From: Mycolicibacterium parafortuitum
GTDB lineage: Bacteria; Actinomycetota; Actinomycetes; Mycobacteriales; Mycobacteriaceae
Direction: 5' to 3'
Assembly (NCBI RefSeq): GCF_002086815.1
Contig: NZ_MVID01000005.1
Location: 124,001 to 188,000 of the forward strand
DNA: 64,000 nucleotides
Shown here: positions 8,250-18,109 of the stretch, in pieces
Numbering within the stretch: the stretch's first letter is position 1
How the letters are laid out: each line of letters opens with the position of its first letter
The notes under the pieces: generated by a model
Databases searched by the model: none
What the model was told of the DNA's origin: nothing
What the model saw: the letters and a program-made list of their open reading frames with translations, nothing else
Program-made: the position numbers and the translations under genes

Positions 8250-8759
8250 ATGCCGATCAACACGCTGCGAAAGCTGCTCGCTGCCCTGGCGATCGTCGGG
8301 ATGCTGGCCAGCGGTATCGGCATCGCGGGTTTCATGATCTTCGGCAATCGCGACCTGCAGGAGTCGGCGGCCCCGCGGTACACCCCGCCGGCCCCGCCCC
8401 CGCCGTCGGTGCCGACGCCGAAGGAGTTCATGATCGGGGTCGGGGTCACCGCGCAGAACTGCGACCCGGCAGCCGGGGCCTGCCTGTACACCTACACCAT
8501 CGATCCGAAATACATTGGTCTGCACCCGTTCCCGGAGACGCCGTTCACCGTCGAATACGAGGTGGTCGGTGGGCATGCACCCCAGCAGGGCAAGTTCACC
8601 GTCAGTGGTGACCAGGCGGAGATCCTCAAGGACGTGACCGTTGAGGGCCCGCCCGGGGCGACGTTGTCGGCCAACGTCGTGCGTGTCTTCGAGGAGCCCC
8701 CGCCCCCGGCCGAACCGCCACCACCGCCGCCTGCCGGTGAACCGGTGCCCCAGCCGTGA
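8250..8759 (+). CDS. Membrane-anchored proline-rich protein
   Basis: I do not recognise a named family with confidence. The 169-residue protein has one N-terminal membrane segment (about residues 10-32), a proline-rich linker, an approximately 100-residue extracytoplasmic domain with two cysteines (NCDPAAGACLY) that could form a disulfide, and a C-terminal proline run. The YEVVG segment and later ANVVRV loosely recall MmpS proteins, but the usual C-terminal cysteine pattern is absent. Its stop overlaps the thioesterase start (GTGA), so the two genes are coupled. Confidence 0.7.
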   Translation: MPINTLRKLLAALAIVGMLASGIGIAGFMIFGNRDLQESAAPRYTPPAPPPPSVPTPKEFMIGVGVTAQNCDPAAGACLYTYTIDPKYIGLHPFPETPFTVEYEVVGGHAPQQGKFTVSGDQAEILKDVTVEGPPGATLSANVVRVFEEPPPPAEPPPPPPAGEPVPQP

Positions 8760-9508
8760 CGGCCCAGCCGCAGCGCAGCCGCTGGCTCCGCAACTTCCAC
8801 CCCGCACCGAACGCCCGGATCCGGCTGGTCTGTTTCCCGCACGCGGGCGGATCGGCCAGCTACTACTTCCCGATGTCGGCCGCGCTCGCCCCCGAGTTCA
8901 ACGTCTACGGCGTGCAGTACCCGGGCCGGCAGGACCGGCACAGCGAGCCGTTCGTCGAGACCATCGACGACCTCGCCGACCAGGTCTTCACCGCGCTCAC
9001 CGCGCTCCCGGAGCAGCCCACCGCGTTCTTCGGGCACAGCATGGGCGCGGTGCTCGCGTTCGAGGTGACCCGCCGCTACGAATCGCTGTCCGGCCGTCGC
9101 CCGGTGGTGGTCTTCGCGTCGGGCTCGCGCGCGCCGAGCCGCTACGGCGACGAATGGGAACGCAAGAGCGACACCGACCTGATCGACGTGATGCGGGACC
9201 TGGGCGGTACCGATCCGCGGGTGCTCAACGACCCCGACCTGTTGTCGACGTTCCTGCCCGCATTCCGCAACGACTACCGCGCCCTGCAGGCGTATCACCG
9301 CGGCACCGACGTCGCCGTGCACGCGCCGATCGTGGTGATGAGCGCGACCGACGATCCGAAGACCAGTGAAGACGACGCCAGGGCGTGGTTGCAGCACACC
9401 TCCGGCGGCGGACAGGTGCATCTGTTCACCGGCGGGCACTTCTACCTGGAGAAGCAGCCGCAGAAGGTGATCGAGGTGGTCACCCAGACGCTACGCGACG
9501 TCGGCTGA
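8756..9508 (+). CDS. Type II thioesterase (alpha/beta hydrolase)
   Basis: A 250-residue thioesterase of the TesA/GrsT class. The nucleophile elbow GHSMG holds Ser95, and the C-terminal GGHFYLEKQP supplies the catalytic histidine. Such enzymes release or proof-read acyl groups on polyketide or peptide synthases. No PKS or NRPS is in the window, so the partner is unknown. The GTG start overlaps the preceding stop by 4 bp. It could also be a general acyl-CoA hydrolase, though the FPHAGGSASYYF opening is typical of type II thioesterases. Confidence 0.88.
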   Translation: MTAQPQRSRWLRNFHPAPNARIRLVCFPHAGGSASYYFPMSAALAPEFNVYGVQYPGRQDRHSEPFVETIDDLADQVFTALTALPEQPTAFFGHSMGAVLAFEVTRRYESLSGRRPVVVFASGSRAPSRYGDEWERKSDTDLIDVMRDLGGTDPRVLNDPDLLSTFLPAFRNDYRALQAYHRGTDVAVHAPIVVMSATDDPKTSEDDARAWLQHTSGGGQVHLFTGGHFYLEKQPQKVIEVVTQTLRDVG

Positions 9509-9581
9509 ACCTCGAGATCCGTCCAACCCGGTCGTCCCGATAGCGTTGCGGCGCAGGGTTTCCCAGGCGCGCCCGGTTTCG

Positions 9582-10652
9582 CTACCGCCCCGCGACGACG
9601 CCCCGCGGCTGCGGCAGCGGAAGGTCGGCGTACGTCGCGATGCCCGGCGCCGCTGCCACCACCGCCGGGATCGCGTGGATCGGCGGCATCGCGGTCATGA
9701 TGTGGCCGAGCACGAAGAAGTCCTCGAGCGTCTTGGCGTTCTCGATCATGTCCTGCGGCGGCAGGAAGCCCACCTGCATGTTGACCGTCGGGCGGCCGTC
9801 GATGGTGATCTTCCAGCCGTCCCCGTCGAGTTGCCAGTCCGGTTCCAGGGTTTGCCCCTTCTTCCACCGCACGTTGATGTCGATGACGGTCCTGCCGTCG
9901 ACGATTCCCTGCCAGCTGGCATACACCCCGGCGACGTGACCGGCCGGGATCGTCCACGACGCCATCTCCAGATCCTCTGTGGTCTGGGCGTATTCGGACA
10001 CACACTTGATCTCGTCGAGCTCGATGCCCAGCGAGTCGGCGACCAGTCGCACGGCTTCGGCGAACACCGCCGTGCCCTGCGACGCCATCGGCGCCAGGCC
10101 GGGATCGTCGATCGCGGTGCCGAATCCGACCGGGCGCTCGGTGTCGGGGGAGTCGTAGAGCGTGGTGTCGGCGGACTCGGCGATGGTGATCTTGTCGATG
10201 CGGTCGCAGGCGGTGCCGGCCACGATGGCCAACAGCTCGGCGAAGCCGGGGCTGACGCCGGAGCCGAACAGCGTCGAGCCGCCCCGCTGGCACGCCTGCG
10301 CCAGCTTGTCGCGTCCGTCGCCCAGGTTGTGTCCGGTGATGAACGACGCCGAGGCCACCACGTTCACCCCGGCCTCGAGGATGCGCACCAGCTCGTCGAC
10401 ATCGATCCACATCGGGTTGTAGACCACGACGTCGGGTTTGAGCGACAGCAACGCATCGATGTCGGCGGTGGCGGCCACCCCGAGCGGTTCGATGCCGACG
10501 AGCTCGCCGACGTCGCGGCCGACCTTGTCGTCCGACCATGCGTAGCAGCCGACCAGTTCCAGGAGCGGATTGGCGGCTATCGCCGCGACCGAGGACTTAC
10601 CGACATTTCCTGTCGTCCACTGGACGACGCGATATGACGCATTGTTGGGCAC
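9582..10652 (-). CDS. DapB-like NAD(P)H-dependent oxidoreductase
   Basis: This 356-residue protein has an N-terminal Rossmann motif (VVQWTTGNVGKSSVAAI) of the dihydrodipicolinate-reductase N-domain family. Mycobacteria carry many paralogues, some annotated as amine dehydrogenase-like. Real DapB proteins are about 245 residues, so the added C-terminal half and a different active site argue against a role in lysine synthesis. ATG at 10652. Its role is unknown. Confidence 0.75.
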   Translation of the reverse strand: MPNNASYRVVQWTTGNVGKSSVAAIAANPLLELVGCYAWSDDKVGRDVGELVGIEPLGVAATADIDALLSLKPDVVVYNPMWIDVDELVRILEAGVNVVASASFITGHNLGDGRDKLAQACQRGGSTLFGSGVSPGFAELLAIVAGTACDRIDKITIAESADTTLYDSPDTERPVGFGTAIDDPGLAPMASQGTAVFAEAVRLVADSLGIELDEIKCVSEYAQTTEDLEMASWTIPAGHVAGVYASWQGIVDGRTVIDINVRWKKGQTLEPDWQLDGDGWKITIDGRPTVNMQVGFLPPQDMIENAKTLEDFFVLGHIMTAMPPIHAIPAVVAAAPGIATYADLPLPQPRGVVAGR

Positions 10653-10702
10653 TCGCTCAGCATAGGGTTGACGGCTAGCCCGGTTAACGGCTTTGCCGGA
10701 AA

Positions 10703-11722
10703 TCAGACGCCGGGCGTCAGCAACACCGTGCCGGTGCGCTGTTGGCCGGCCCCGTCGATCCAGGAGAGCTCGAGCGTCTCCCCGGGGTAGTGCCGGTCAA
10801 GCACCAAGGTCAGCGTCGTGGTCGAATCCAGCGGTGTGCCGTCGAGGACGGTCAGGATGTCCCCCGGCCGCAGCCCGGCCTGCTCGGCCGGTCCTCCGAT
10901 CATCACGTCCCGGATCAGCACCCCGGGCCCGCCGCGCGGGCTGGTCTGGACCCCGACCCCGAGCAGGGTGGGCGGACCGATGTGGACCGAGTCGGACCGG
11001 ACCCCGGCGCGAATCTGGTCGACGACGCCCATCGCGTCGTTGATCGGGATCGCGAATCCCTTACCGCCGGGCCCCATCCGGAAGTTCACCGACGCCGCCG
11101 TGGTGATCCCGACGACCCTGCCCGACGAGTCGACCACCGGTCCGCCGGAATCCCCGGCGCGCACCGGCGCTGCGAACTCGAAGAGCCCGGTCAGTTCGTC
11201 GGCCGATCCGGTCAAGGTGTCCTCGGCCTTCACCGTGCGGCTGAACCCGGTCAGGGTGCCGACCTCCTGCGTCAGCGGTGCGTTGGACCCCATCGCGTTG
11301 CCGAGTGCGACGACGGGCTCGCCGGGGGCCAGCAGGTTCGCGTCGCCGATCGGTGCCGTCGGCAGCCCGCCGGCGCCCAGCAGCTGGAGGACCGCGACGT
11401 CGCGCCTACGGTCGTAGCCGACGAGCTGGGCGGGATACGGGCGCCCGTTGACGGTGCCCACGATGCGGTCCGCACCCTGCACGACGTGGAAGTTGGTCAG
11501 GACCTGCCCGCTCTGATCGATCACCACACCGGTGCCGAGACCGACGACGCCCTGATAGTCGACCGTGGTGTCGATACGCACGACCGCGGGTTCGACCTGT
11601 GCGGCAGCCGCGACGGGATCACCGGGAACGGCCGCGGCGGGGGCGGCGGGGGAGACGAGCGCGAGGGTTGCGACCAGCGCAATCAGCAGCGTGCGGTGGC
11701 GGCGGAAGAGGCCCATAACCAT
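10703..11722 (-). CDS. Secreted trypsin-like serine protease with PDZ domain
   Basis: A 339-residue S1C (HtrA/PepA-type) protease. It opens with a signal peptide (MGLFRRHRTLLIALVATLAL... cleaved after an AAPAAA stretch), then a chymotrypsin fold with the catalytic triad: His in NFHVVQG, Asp in RRDVAVLQL, Ser in GDSGGPVV. A C-terminal PDZ domain follows (PAEQAGLRPGDIL). It acts outside the membrane. The frame runs on to 11893, but that extension is not signal-peptide-like; ATG 11722 or 11716 is the likely start. It lies 46 nt downstream of the lucA-like gene on the same strand. Confidence 0.88.
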   Translation of the reverse strand: MVMGLFRRHRTLLIALVATLALVSPAAPAAAVPGDPVAAAAQVEPAVVRIDTTVDYQGVVGLGTGVVIDQSGQVLTNFHVVQGADRIVGTVNGRPYPAQLVGYDRRRDVAVLQLLGAGGLPTAPIGDANLLAPGEPVVALGNAMGSNAPLTQEVGTLTGFSRTVKAEDTLTGSADELTGLFEFAAPVRAGDSGGPVVDSSGRVVGITTAASVNFRMGPGGKGFAIPINDAMGVVDQIRAGVRSDSVHIGPPTLLGVGVQTSPRGGPGVLIRDVMIGGPAEQAGLRPGDILTVLDGTPLDSTTTLTLVLDRHYPGETLELSWIDGAGQQRTGTVLLTPGV

Positions 11723-11768
11723 CAATACTGGCTGCGACGTCGGCGACTGTCGACGTGGGGCCGTCGCG

Positions 11769-12545
11769 TCAGTCCTCGACGGCGACGCCGCCGCGGGTTC
11801 TGCGGCGCCGGCCCAGGACCGTTCCCTTGCCGTTGGGGCGCTGGTTGCGCAGTTTGCCGTCGTCCGGCTCGGTCGCGTTGGGATCGGACTCATCCTCGGC
11901 TTTTACCCCGTTCTGAGCGGAGTCCACCTCGACGCCGGCGTCGGTCGCCTCGGCTTCGGCGCTCTCCGTCGACTCCACGACGGAATCCTCGACGACCGAA
12001 GTCTCAGCCTCGGAATCCTCCACGACGGAAGTCTCGGCAGTCTCGTCGGCGCCCTCGCCGGCCTGCTTGCGGCCGCGTCGGCTGGTGCGTTCCTTGACCT
12101 TGACCGGTTTCGGGGGCGGCGGCGGCAACTCGGCGACGAACGCCAGGTAGAACGCGAACATTCCGAGCAGCGCGATCGCGGCGGCGGCGCCGTAGATGCC
12201 GAACAGCCACTGACCGGCCGAATCCAGCGACAGCCAGATCTCGCTGATCGCGGTCGCGACGATCAGCACGCCGGCCACCACGTGCAGCACGATCGAGGTG
12301 GTGCGCAGATTCAGCGCCATCTGGGGCGTGCCGAACTCGGGCTTGCGGGTGCGCAGCAGGGTGAACACGACAGGCAGCGCGGCCAGACCGATCAGGGCGC
12401 CAGTGACGATGCGCAGCGCGGTCCCGAGTCCGTGCGGTGTCTCACCGAGCAGTTCGGGGGTGCGCGGAAGTACGAAGAAGAAGTAGAGGACCCCGGCGGC
12501 GACTGAGAACGATGCGTGCCAGATCACCGCAGCGGTGCGGCCCAT
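11769..12545 (-). CDS. lucA: LucA-like four-helix membrane protein with acidic tail
   Basis: The 258-residue protein has four membrane helices in the first 145 residues, then a cytosolic tail. The tail starts with a proline/lysine stretch (PPPPPKPVKVK), continues strongly acidic with a duplicated ETSVVEDS motif, and ends basic (GRRRRTRGG). Position next to tRNA-Ser, SRP RNA and the Rv3722c-type aminotransferase matches Rv3723, named LucA in M. tuberculosis, a partner of Mce fatty-acid and cholesterol importers. The symbol rests on synteny and general layout. A strong GAGGAGGAGT site precedes the ATG. Confidence 0.72.
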   Translation of the reverse strand: MGRTAAVIWHASFSVAAGVLYFFFVLPRTPELLGETPHGLGTALRIVTGALIGLAALPVVFTLLRTRKPEFGTPQMALNLRTTSIVLHVVAGVLIVATAISEIWLSLDSAGQWLFGIYGAAAAIALLGMFAFYLAFVAELPPPPPKPVKVKERTSRRGRKQAGEGADETAETSVVEDSEAETSVVEDSVVESTESAEAEATDAGVEVDSAQNGVKAEDESDPNATEPDDGKLRNQRPNGKGTVLGRRRRTRGGVAVED

Positions 12546-12613
12546 ACTCCTCCTCGATGTGTTGCCCGGGGTGCGACCACAAGGCCGTGACCAGGTCGCA
12601 CCCCGGGCGAGTG

Positions 12614-14214
<1,601 letters not shown>

Positions 14215-14215
<1 letters not shown>

Positions 14216-14344
14216 TCGGACCGTCTGGGAACATGGTCGGCCTCCTCCTCGTCCGCTGGCGCGTCCGCATCGTCGGACCGACTGGCCACATGGTCGGTCT
14301 CCTCCTCGTCCGCTGGCGCGTCCGCATCGTCGGACCGACTGGGT
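14215..14344. repeat. 57-bp tandem repeat upstream of dnaX
   Basis: Two full copies, 14231-14287 and 14288-14344, differ at only three positions. A 16-nt partial copy (14215-14230) precedes them. The array starts at the last base of the aminotransferase stop codon and ends 11 nt before the dnaX GTG. The period is a multiple of three, and the array is open as protein in at least one frame on each strand. It is a candidate VNTR and could hold or disrupt the dnaX leader. Confidence 0.92.
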
Positions 14345-14355
14345 AGCCTGCTCCC

Positions 14356-16368
14356 GTGGCTCTCTACCGCAAGTACCGCCCAGCGACGTTCGCCGAAGTC
14401 GTGGGCCAGGAACACGTCACCGAGCCGCTGTCGACGGCGCTGAACTCGGGCCGCATCAACCACGCCTACCTGTTTTCCGGACCGCGTGGCTGTGGCAAGA
14501 CCTCGTCGGCGCGCATCCTGGCCCGCTCGCTGAACTGTGCGCAGGGCCCGACGGCCACGCCGTGCGGGGTGTGCGACTCGTGCGTCGCGCTGGCCCCGAA
14601 CGGGCCCGGCAACATGGACGTCACCGAGCTTGACGCGGCCAGCCACGGCGGTGTGGACGACACCCGCGAACTGCGGGACCGCGCGTTCTACGCGCCGGCC
14701 CAGTCGCGCTACCGGATCTTCATCGTCGACGAGGCGCACATGGTCACCACGGCCGGCTTCAACGCGCTGCTCAAGATCGTCGAGGAGCCACCCGAGCACC
14801 TGATCTTCGTGTTCGCGACCACCGAACCCGAGAAGGTGCTGCCGACGATCCGGTCGCGCACCCACCACTACCCGTTCCGGTTGCTGGCACCGAAGACGAT
14901 GCGCACGCTGATCGAGAAGATCATCGCGTCCGAGAACGTGACCGTCGACGACGCGGTCTACCCGCTGGTGATCCGCGCCGGCGGCGGTTCACCCCGTGAC
15001 ACCCTCAGCGTGCTCGACCAGCTGCTCGCGGGCGCCGACGGTAACCACGTCGCCTACCAGCGCGCGCTGTCACTGCTGGGGGCCACCGACCTCGCCCTGA
15101 TCGACGAGGCCATCGACGCGCTCGCGGCCAACGACTCCGCGGCGCTCTTCGGCGCCGTCGAAGGGGTCATCGACGCCGGGCACGACCCGCGCCGCTTCGC
15201 CACCGACCTCCTCGAACGGTTCCGCGACCTGATCGTGCTGCAGGCCGTGCCCGACGCGGTCGCGCGTGGTGTGGTGGACGGGCCCGAGGACGTGCTGGAG
15301 CGGATGCGCGAACAGGCCTCGCAGCTGGGCACCGCGACGCTGACCCGCTTCGCCGAGGTGGTGCACGCCGGGCTCGGCGAGATGCGCGGCGCGACCGCAC
15401 CCCGGCTGCTGCTCGAGGTGATGTGCGCGCGGCTACTGCTGCCGTCGGCCAGCGATACCGAGGCGGCGCTGCTGCAGCGGGTCGAGCGCATCGAGACCCG
15501 GCTCGACCTGTCGATCCCGGCCAGCGACGAGATCGCCACGAGCACCCAGGCGCCGCCGCGCAAGCAGTTCGTCCGCAAGAGCGAAGCCGCTGCGCCGCCC
15601 GCGCCGGCACCCGCCCCTGCGCCCGCGCGCGAACCCGAGCCCAAGCCGGTGCCGCCCGCCGCGGCTGTCCCGCCGCGCCGGCCCGAGCCCGAACCTGCGC
15701 CGAGAGTCGCCGCGCCCGAGCAGGTTCCGGCACCACCGCCGCCCGCACCACCGCAGCCGCAGCCTGCACCATCTCAGCCACCCGCACCAGCTCAGCCGCC
15801 CCGGCAGGCGCCACCTCCTCAGGCCGCGCCCGCTGCGCCGCCCCCACCGGTGCGCCAGCCCGCCGCCCCGGCCGTCGAGGCGCCCCCGGCGACCCCGGCC
15901 GCCGCTGTCGCGGCGGGCGAACCCAATGCGGCCGCGGTGCGCAGCATGTGGTCGACGGTGCGGGAGAAGGTGCGTGAGCGCAGCCGCACCACCGAGGTGA
16001 TGCTCGCGGGGGCGATCGTGCGTGCGGTCGAGGGAGACACCCTGATGCTCACCCACGAATCGGCTCCGCTGGCCCGGCGGTTGTGCGAACAGCGCAACGC
16101 CGACGTGATCCGGGAAGCGCTCAAAGACGCCCTCGGCGTGAACTGGAAGGTGGTGTGCGAGCCGGGAACCGCCGCCGCACCCGCGCCGGCCCACTCCGAG
16201 CCGACACGCGCCCCCGCCGAGCCCCCGCCACCGCCGGACGGCGACGACGAGGAGAGCATGCTGGCCGAGGCCAGCACGATCGATCCGGCTGCTCCGCGCC
16301 GCGATCCCGAGGAAGCGGCGCTGGAGTTGCTGCAGAACGAACTGGGTGCGCGCCGGATCGACGGCTGA
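14356..16368 (+). CDS. dnaX: DNA polymerase III subunits gamma/tau
   Basis: The 670-residue clamp-loader ATPase has Walker A GPRGCGKT (residues 42-49), a zinc site with Cys61, Cys70, Cys73 and Cys76, Walker B IFIVDEAH and the sensor segment ATTEPEKVLP. It is followed by helical domain III, a proline/alanine-rich linker (about residues 405-530) and a C-terminal domain that in tau binds the polymerase alpha subunit. The GTG start directly follows the 57-bp repeat array. I see no obvious slippery A-run, so a single full-length product is expected. Confidence 0.96.
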   Translation: MALYRKYRPATFAEVVGQEHVTEPLSTALNSGRINHAYLFSGPRGCGKTSSARILARSLNCAQGPTATPCGVCDSCVALAPNGPGNMDVTELDAASHGGVDDTRELRDRAFYAPAQSRYRIFIVDEAHMVTTAGFNALLKIVEEPPEHLIFVFATTEPEKVLPTIRSRTHHYPFRLLAPKTMRTLIEKIIASENVTVDDAVYPLVIRAGGGSPRDTLSVLDQLLAGADGNHVAYQRALSLLGATDLALIDEAIDALAANDSAALFGAVEGVIDAGHDPRRFATDLLERFRDLIVLQAVPDAVARGVVDGPEDVLERMREQASQLGTATLTRFAEVVHAGLGEMRGATAPRLLLEVMCARLLLPSASDTEAALLQRVERIETRLDLSIPASDEIATSTQAPPRKQFVRKSEAAAPPAPAPAPAPAREPEPKPVPPAAAVPPRRPEPEPAPRVAAPEQVPAPPPPAPPQPQPAPSQPPAPAQPPRQAPPPQAAPAAPPPPVRQPAAPAVEAPPATPAAAVAAGEPNAAAVRSMWSTVREKVRERSRTTEVMLAGAIVRAVEGDTLMLTHESAPLARRLCEQRNADVIREALKDALGVNWKVVCEPGTAAAPAPAHSEPTRAPAEPPPPPDGDDEESMLAEASTIDPAAPRRDPEEAALELLQNELGARRIDG

Positions 16369-16392
16369 CGCGAAGCCGGCCGGGTAGTCGAG

Positions 16393-16770
16393 CTACGCGG
16401 CCTTCTTCTCCTTGAGCACCAGCGCCGGTAGGACCAGCGTCGCCAGGGCCGTGACCAACCAGACCACCACCGTCGCGGCGATCCACGATCCGACCCCGCG
16501 GATACTCAGCCCGTTGGAGAACAGCGAGGCGAGCAGGAGCGCGGCGAACGTGGACACCAGACCGATGCCGCCGAGGAACGCCGAGGCGTAGCGGCTGGCC
16601 ATCTTCAGGAAGAACGGTGACAGGATCGCCTGTGCCACCGTGAAGATCACCACCGCGGTGACGAACCCCCACACCGACAGCGACACCCCCGGCACCAGCC
16701 ATCCGGCCACGAGCAGACCGATCGCCGATGATCCCAGGAACACCGCGACACGCAGCAGAAACCGCACCAT
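16393..16770 (-). CDS. Small four-helix membrane protein (holin-4-like)
   Basis: A 125-residue protein made almost entirely of four membrane helices (LRVAVFLGSSAIGLLVAGWL onward) and ending in a basic KEKKAA tail. It resembles the phage-holin-superfamily-IV-like proteins common on bacterial chromosomes, which are not phage remnants. The ATG at 16770 opens MVRFLLRV, a natural membrane start; the frame's extension to 16833 runs into the methyltransferase gene. Function unknown. Confidence 0.75.
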   Translation of the reverse strand: MVRFLLRVAVFLGSSAIGLLVAGWLVPGVSLSVWGFVTAVVIFTVAQAILSPFFLKMASRYASAFLGGIGLVSTFAALLLASLFSNGLSIRGVGSWIAATVVVWLVTALATLVLPALVLKEKKAA

Positions 16771-16786
16771 CCGCGCAGCATAGCCG

Positions 16787-18109
16787 TCAGGCGTTCCACC
16801 ACGGCCGTAATGGCAGCCCGCCGTCGCGGCCACGCTCGTCGACCTTGACGGCCAGCACCTGGTGCAGCTGGATGGCGTTCTGCTCGAACCCCACCCGCGA
16901 CGCGGCCATGTAGAGCCCCCACACCTTCGCGGTGGGCAGACCGACCTCGGCGACGGCTTCGTCCCAGTGCTCCACCAGGTTCCGGTTCCAGTCCCGCAAC
17001 GTCATCGCGTAGTGGTGACGCAGGTTCTCCTCGTGCACGACCTCAAGGCCGACGTCCTGCGCCTCGGTGATGATGCGGCCAGAGCCGGTCAGCTCCCCGT
17101 CGGGGAACACATAGCGGTCGATGAAACCGCCTGCGCTGGCGGTGGAATGGTTGTTGTGGCGGGTGATGCAGTGGTTGAGCAGCAGTCCGCCGACGCGCAG
17201 CTTCGACTTCAGGAAGCGGAAGTACGCGGGATAGTTGGCCACCCCGATGTGCTCGGTCAGGCCGATGGAAGACACTGCGTCGAACTGTGATTCACGCACA
17301 TCCCGGTAGTCACCGTGGCGCACCTCGGCGAGCTCGCCGAGGCCGTCCCGCTCGATCGCGGCCGTGGCCCACTCCGCCTGTTCCTTCGACAAGGTCACCC
17401 CGACGGCATGGACTCCGTGGCGCGCGGCGTAGCGCACCATGCCGCCCCAGCCGCATCCGACGTCGAGCAGCCGGTCACCCGGCTTGAGGCGCAGCTTCTC
17501 GAACACCAGCCGGTACTTGTTCTCCTGCGCCTCTTCCAGCGTGGCGTCCTGGTGCGGGTAGCACGCGCAGGTGTAGGTCATCGACGGCCCGAGCACCCAC
17601 CCGTAGAAGGTGTTCGACACGTCGTAGTGGTGATGGATGGCCTCGGCGTCGCGGGTCTTGCTGTGCCGCAGTCCTTCTGCGATGCGCCGCCAGCGGGGGA
17701 GATGCTCCTGAGGTGGCGGCGGGATGATCTTGAGGTGCTCGACACCGATCGACCGGACCACCTGGGCCAGCACCCGCGCCGGTGGCCGCTTGTATTCGAG
17801 CTTGTCGGTCAGCGAGTTGAGCAGGTCGTACGGATCTCCCGGATGCACCCCGCGAAGCTCAAGGTCACCGGCGATGTAGGCGCGCGCGAGGCCGAGATCA
17901 CCGGGGGCGGTGGCCAGATAGGTCGTCCCGCGCGGGGTCAGCAGATCGATCCCGATCGCCGCATCCTCGGGGCCGGTGCTGCTTCCGTCGTAGGCGGTGA
18001 ACTTCAGCGGGAACCGTCCCGCGGCGAAGATCTCCAGCACCTCCGCCAGTGTCAGCCGCCCGTCGGGGTTCGCGGTCGGATCGTTGGTTCGCTCACGAAA
18101 AGTGGTCAT
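16787..18109 (-). CDS. tmsB: Methyltransferase for 10-methyl fatty acids (TmsB/BfaB)
   Basis: A 440-residue cyclopropane-fatty-acid-synthase-family enzyme. The SAM motif is LLDVGCGWGG, and HHYDVSNTFYGWVLG is the family signature. With the adjacent FAD reductase it should methylate phospholipid-bound oleate to 10-methylene-stearate, the first step to tuberculostearic acid. The ATG at 18109 overlaps the reductase stop by 4 bp (ATGA), so the pair is one operon. The open frame continues to 19615 but only as a shadow of the reductase. Family evidence is strong; the symbol follows work in other mycobacteria (also called bfaB). Confidence 0.88.
   Translation of the reverse strand: MTTFRERTNDPTANPDGRLTLAEVLEIFAAGRFPLKFTAYDGSSTGPEDAAIGIDLLTPRGTTYLATAPGDLGLARAYIAGDLELRGVHPGDPYDLLNSLTDKLEYKRPPARVLAQVVRSIGVEHLKIIPPPPQEHLPRWRRIAEGLRHSKTRDAEAIHHHYDVSNTFYGWVLGPSMTYTCACYPHQDATLEEAQENKYRLVFEKLRLKPGDRLLDVGCGWGGMVRYAARHGVHAVGVTLSKEQAEWATAAIERDGLGELAEVRHGDYRDVRESQFDAVSSIGLTEHIGVANYPAYFRFLKSKLRVGGLLLNHCITRHNNHSTASAGGFIDRYVFPDGELTGSGRIITEAQDVGLEVVHEENLRHHYAMTLRDWNRNLVEHWDEAVAEVGLPTAKVWGLYMAASRVGFEQNAIQLHQVLAVKVDERGRDGGLPLRPWWNA

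Noticed and set aside
8250..8759. MmpS-type transport accessory protein
   Set aside because: Layout is similar but the diagnostic C-terminal cysteine pattern and an MmpL partner are missing.
14231..14344. Short CRISPR-like array
   Set aside because: The two copies are directly abutting with no spacers, and no cas genes are present.
16393..16770. Prophage holin
   Set aside because: No lysis or phage genes nearby; chromosomal holin-4-like proteins are common.
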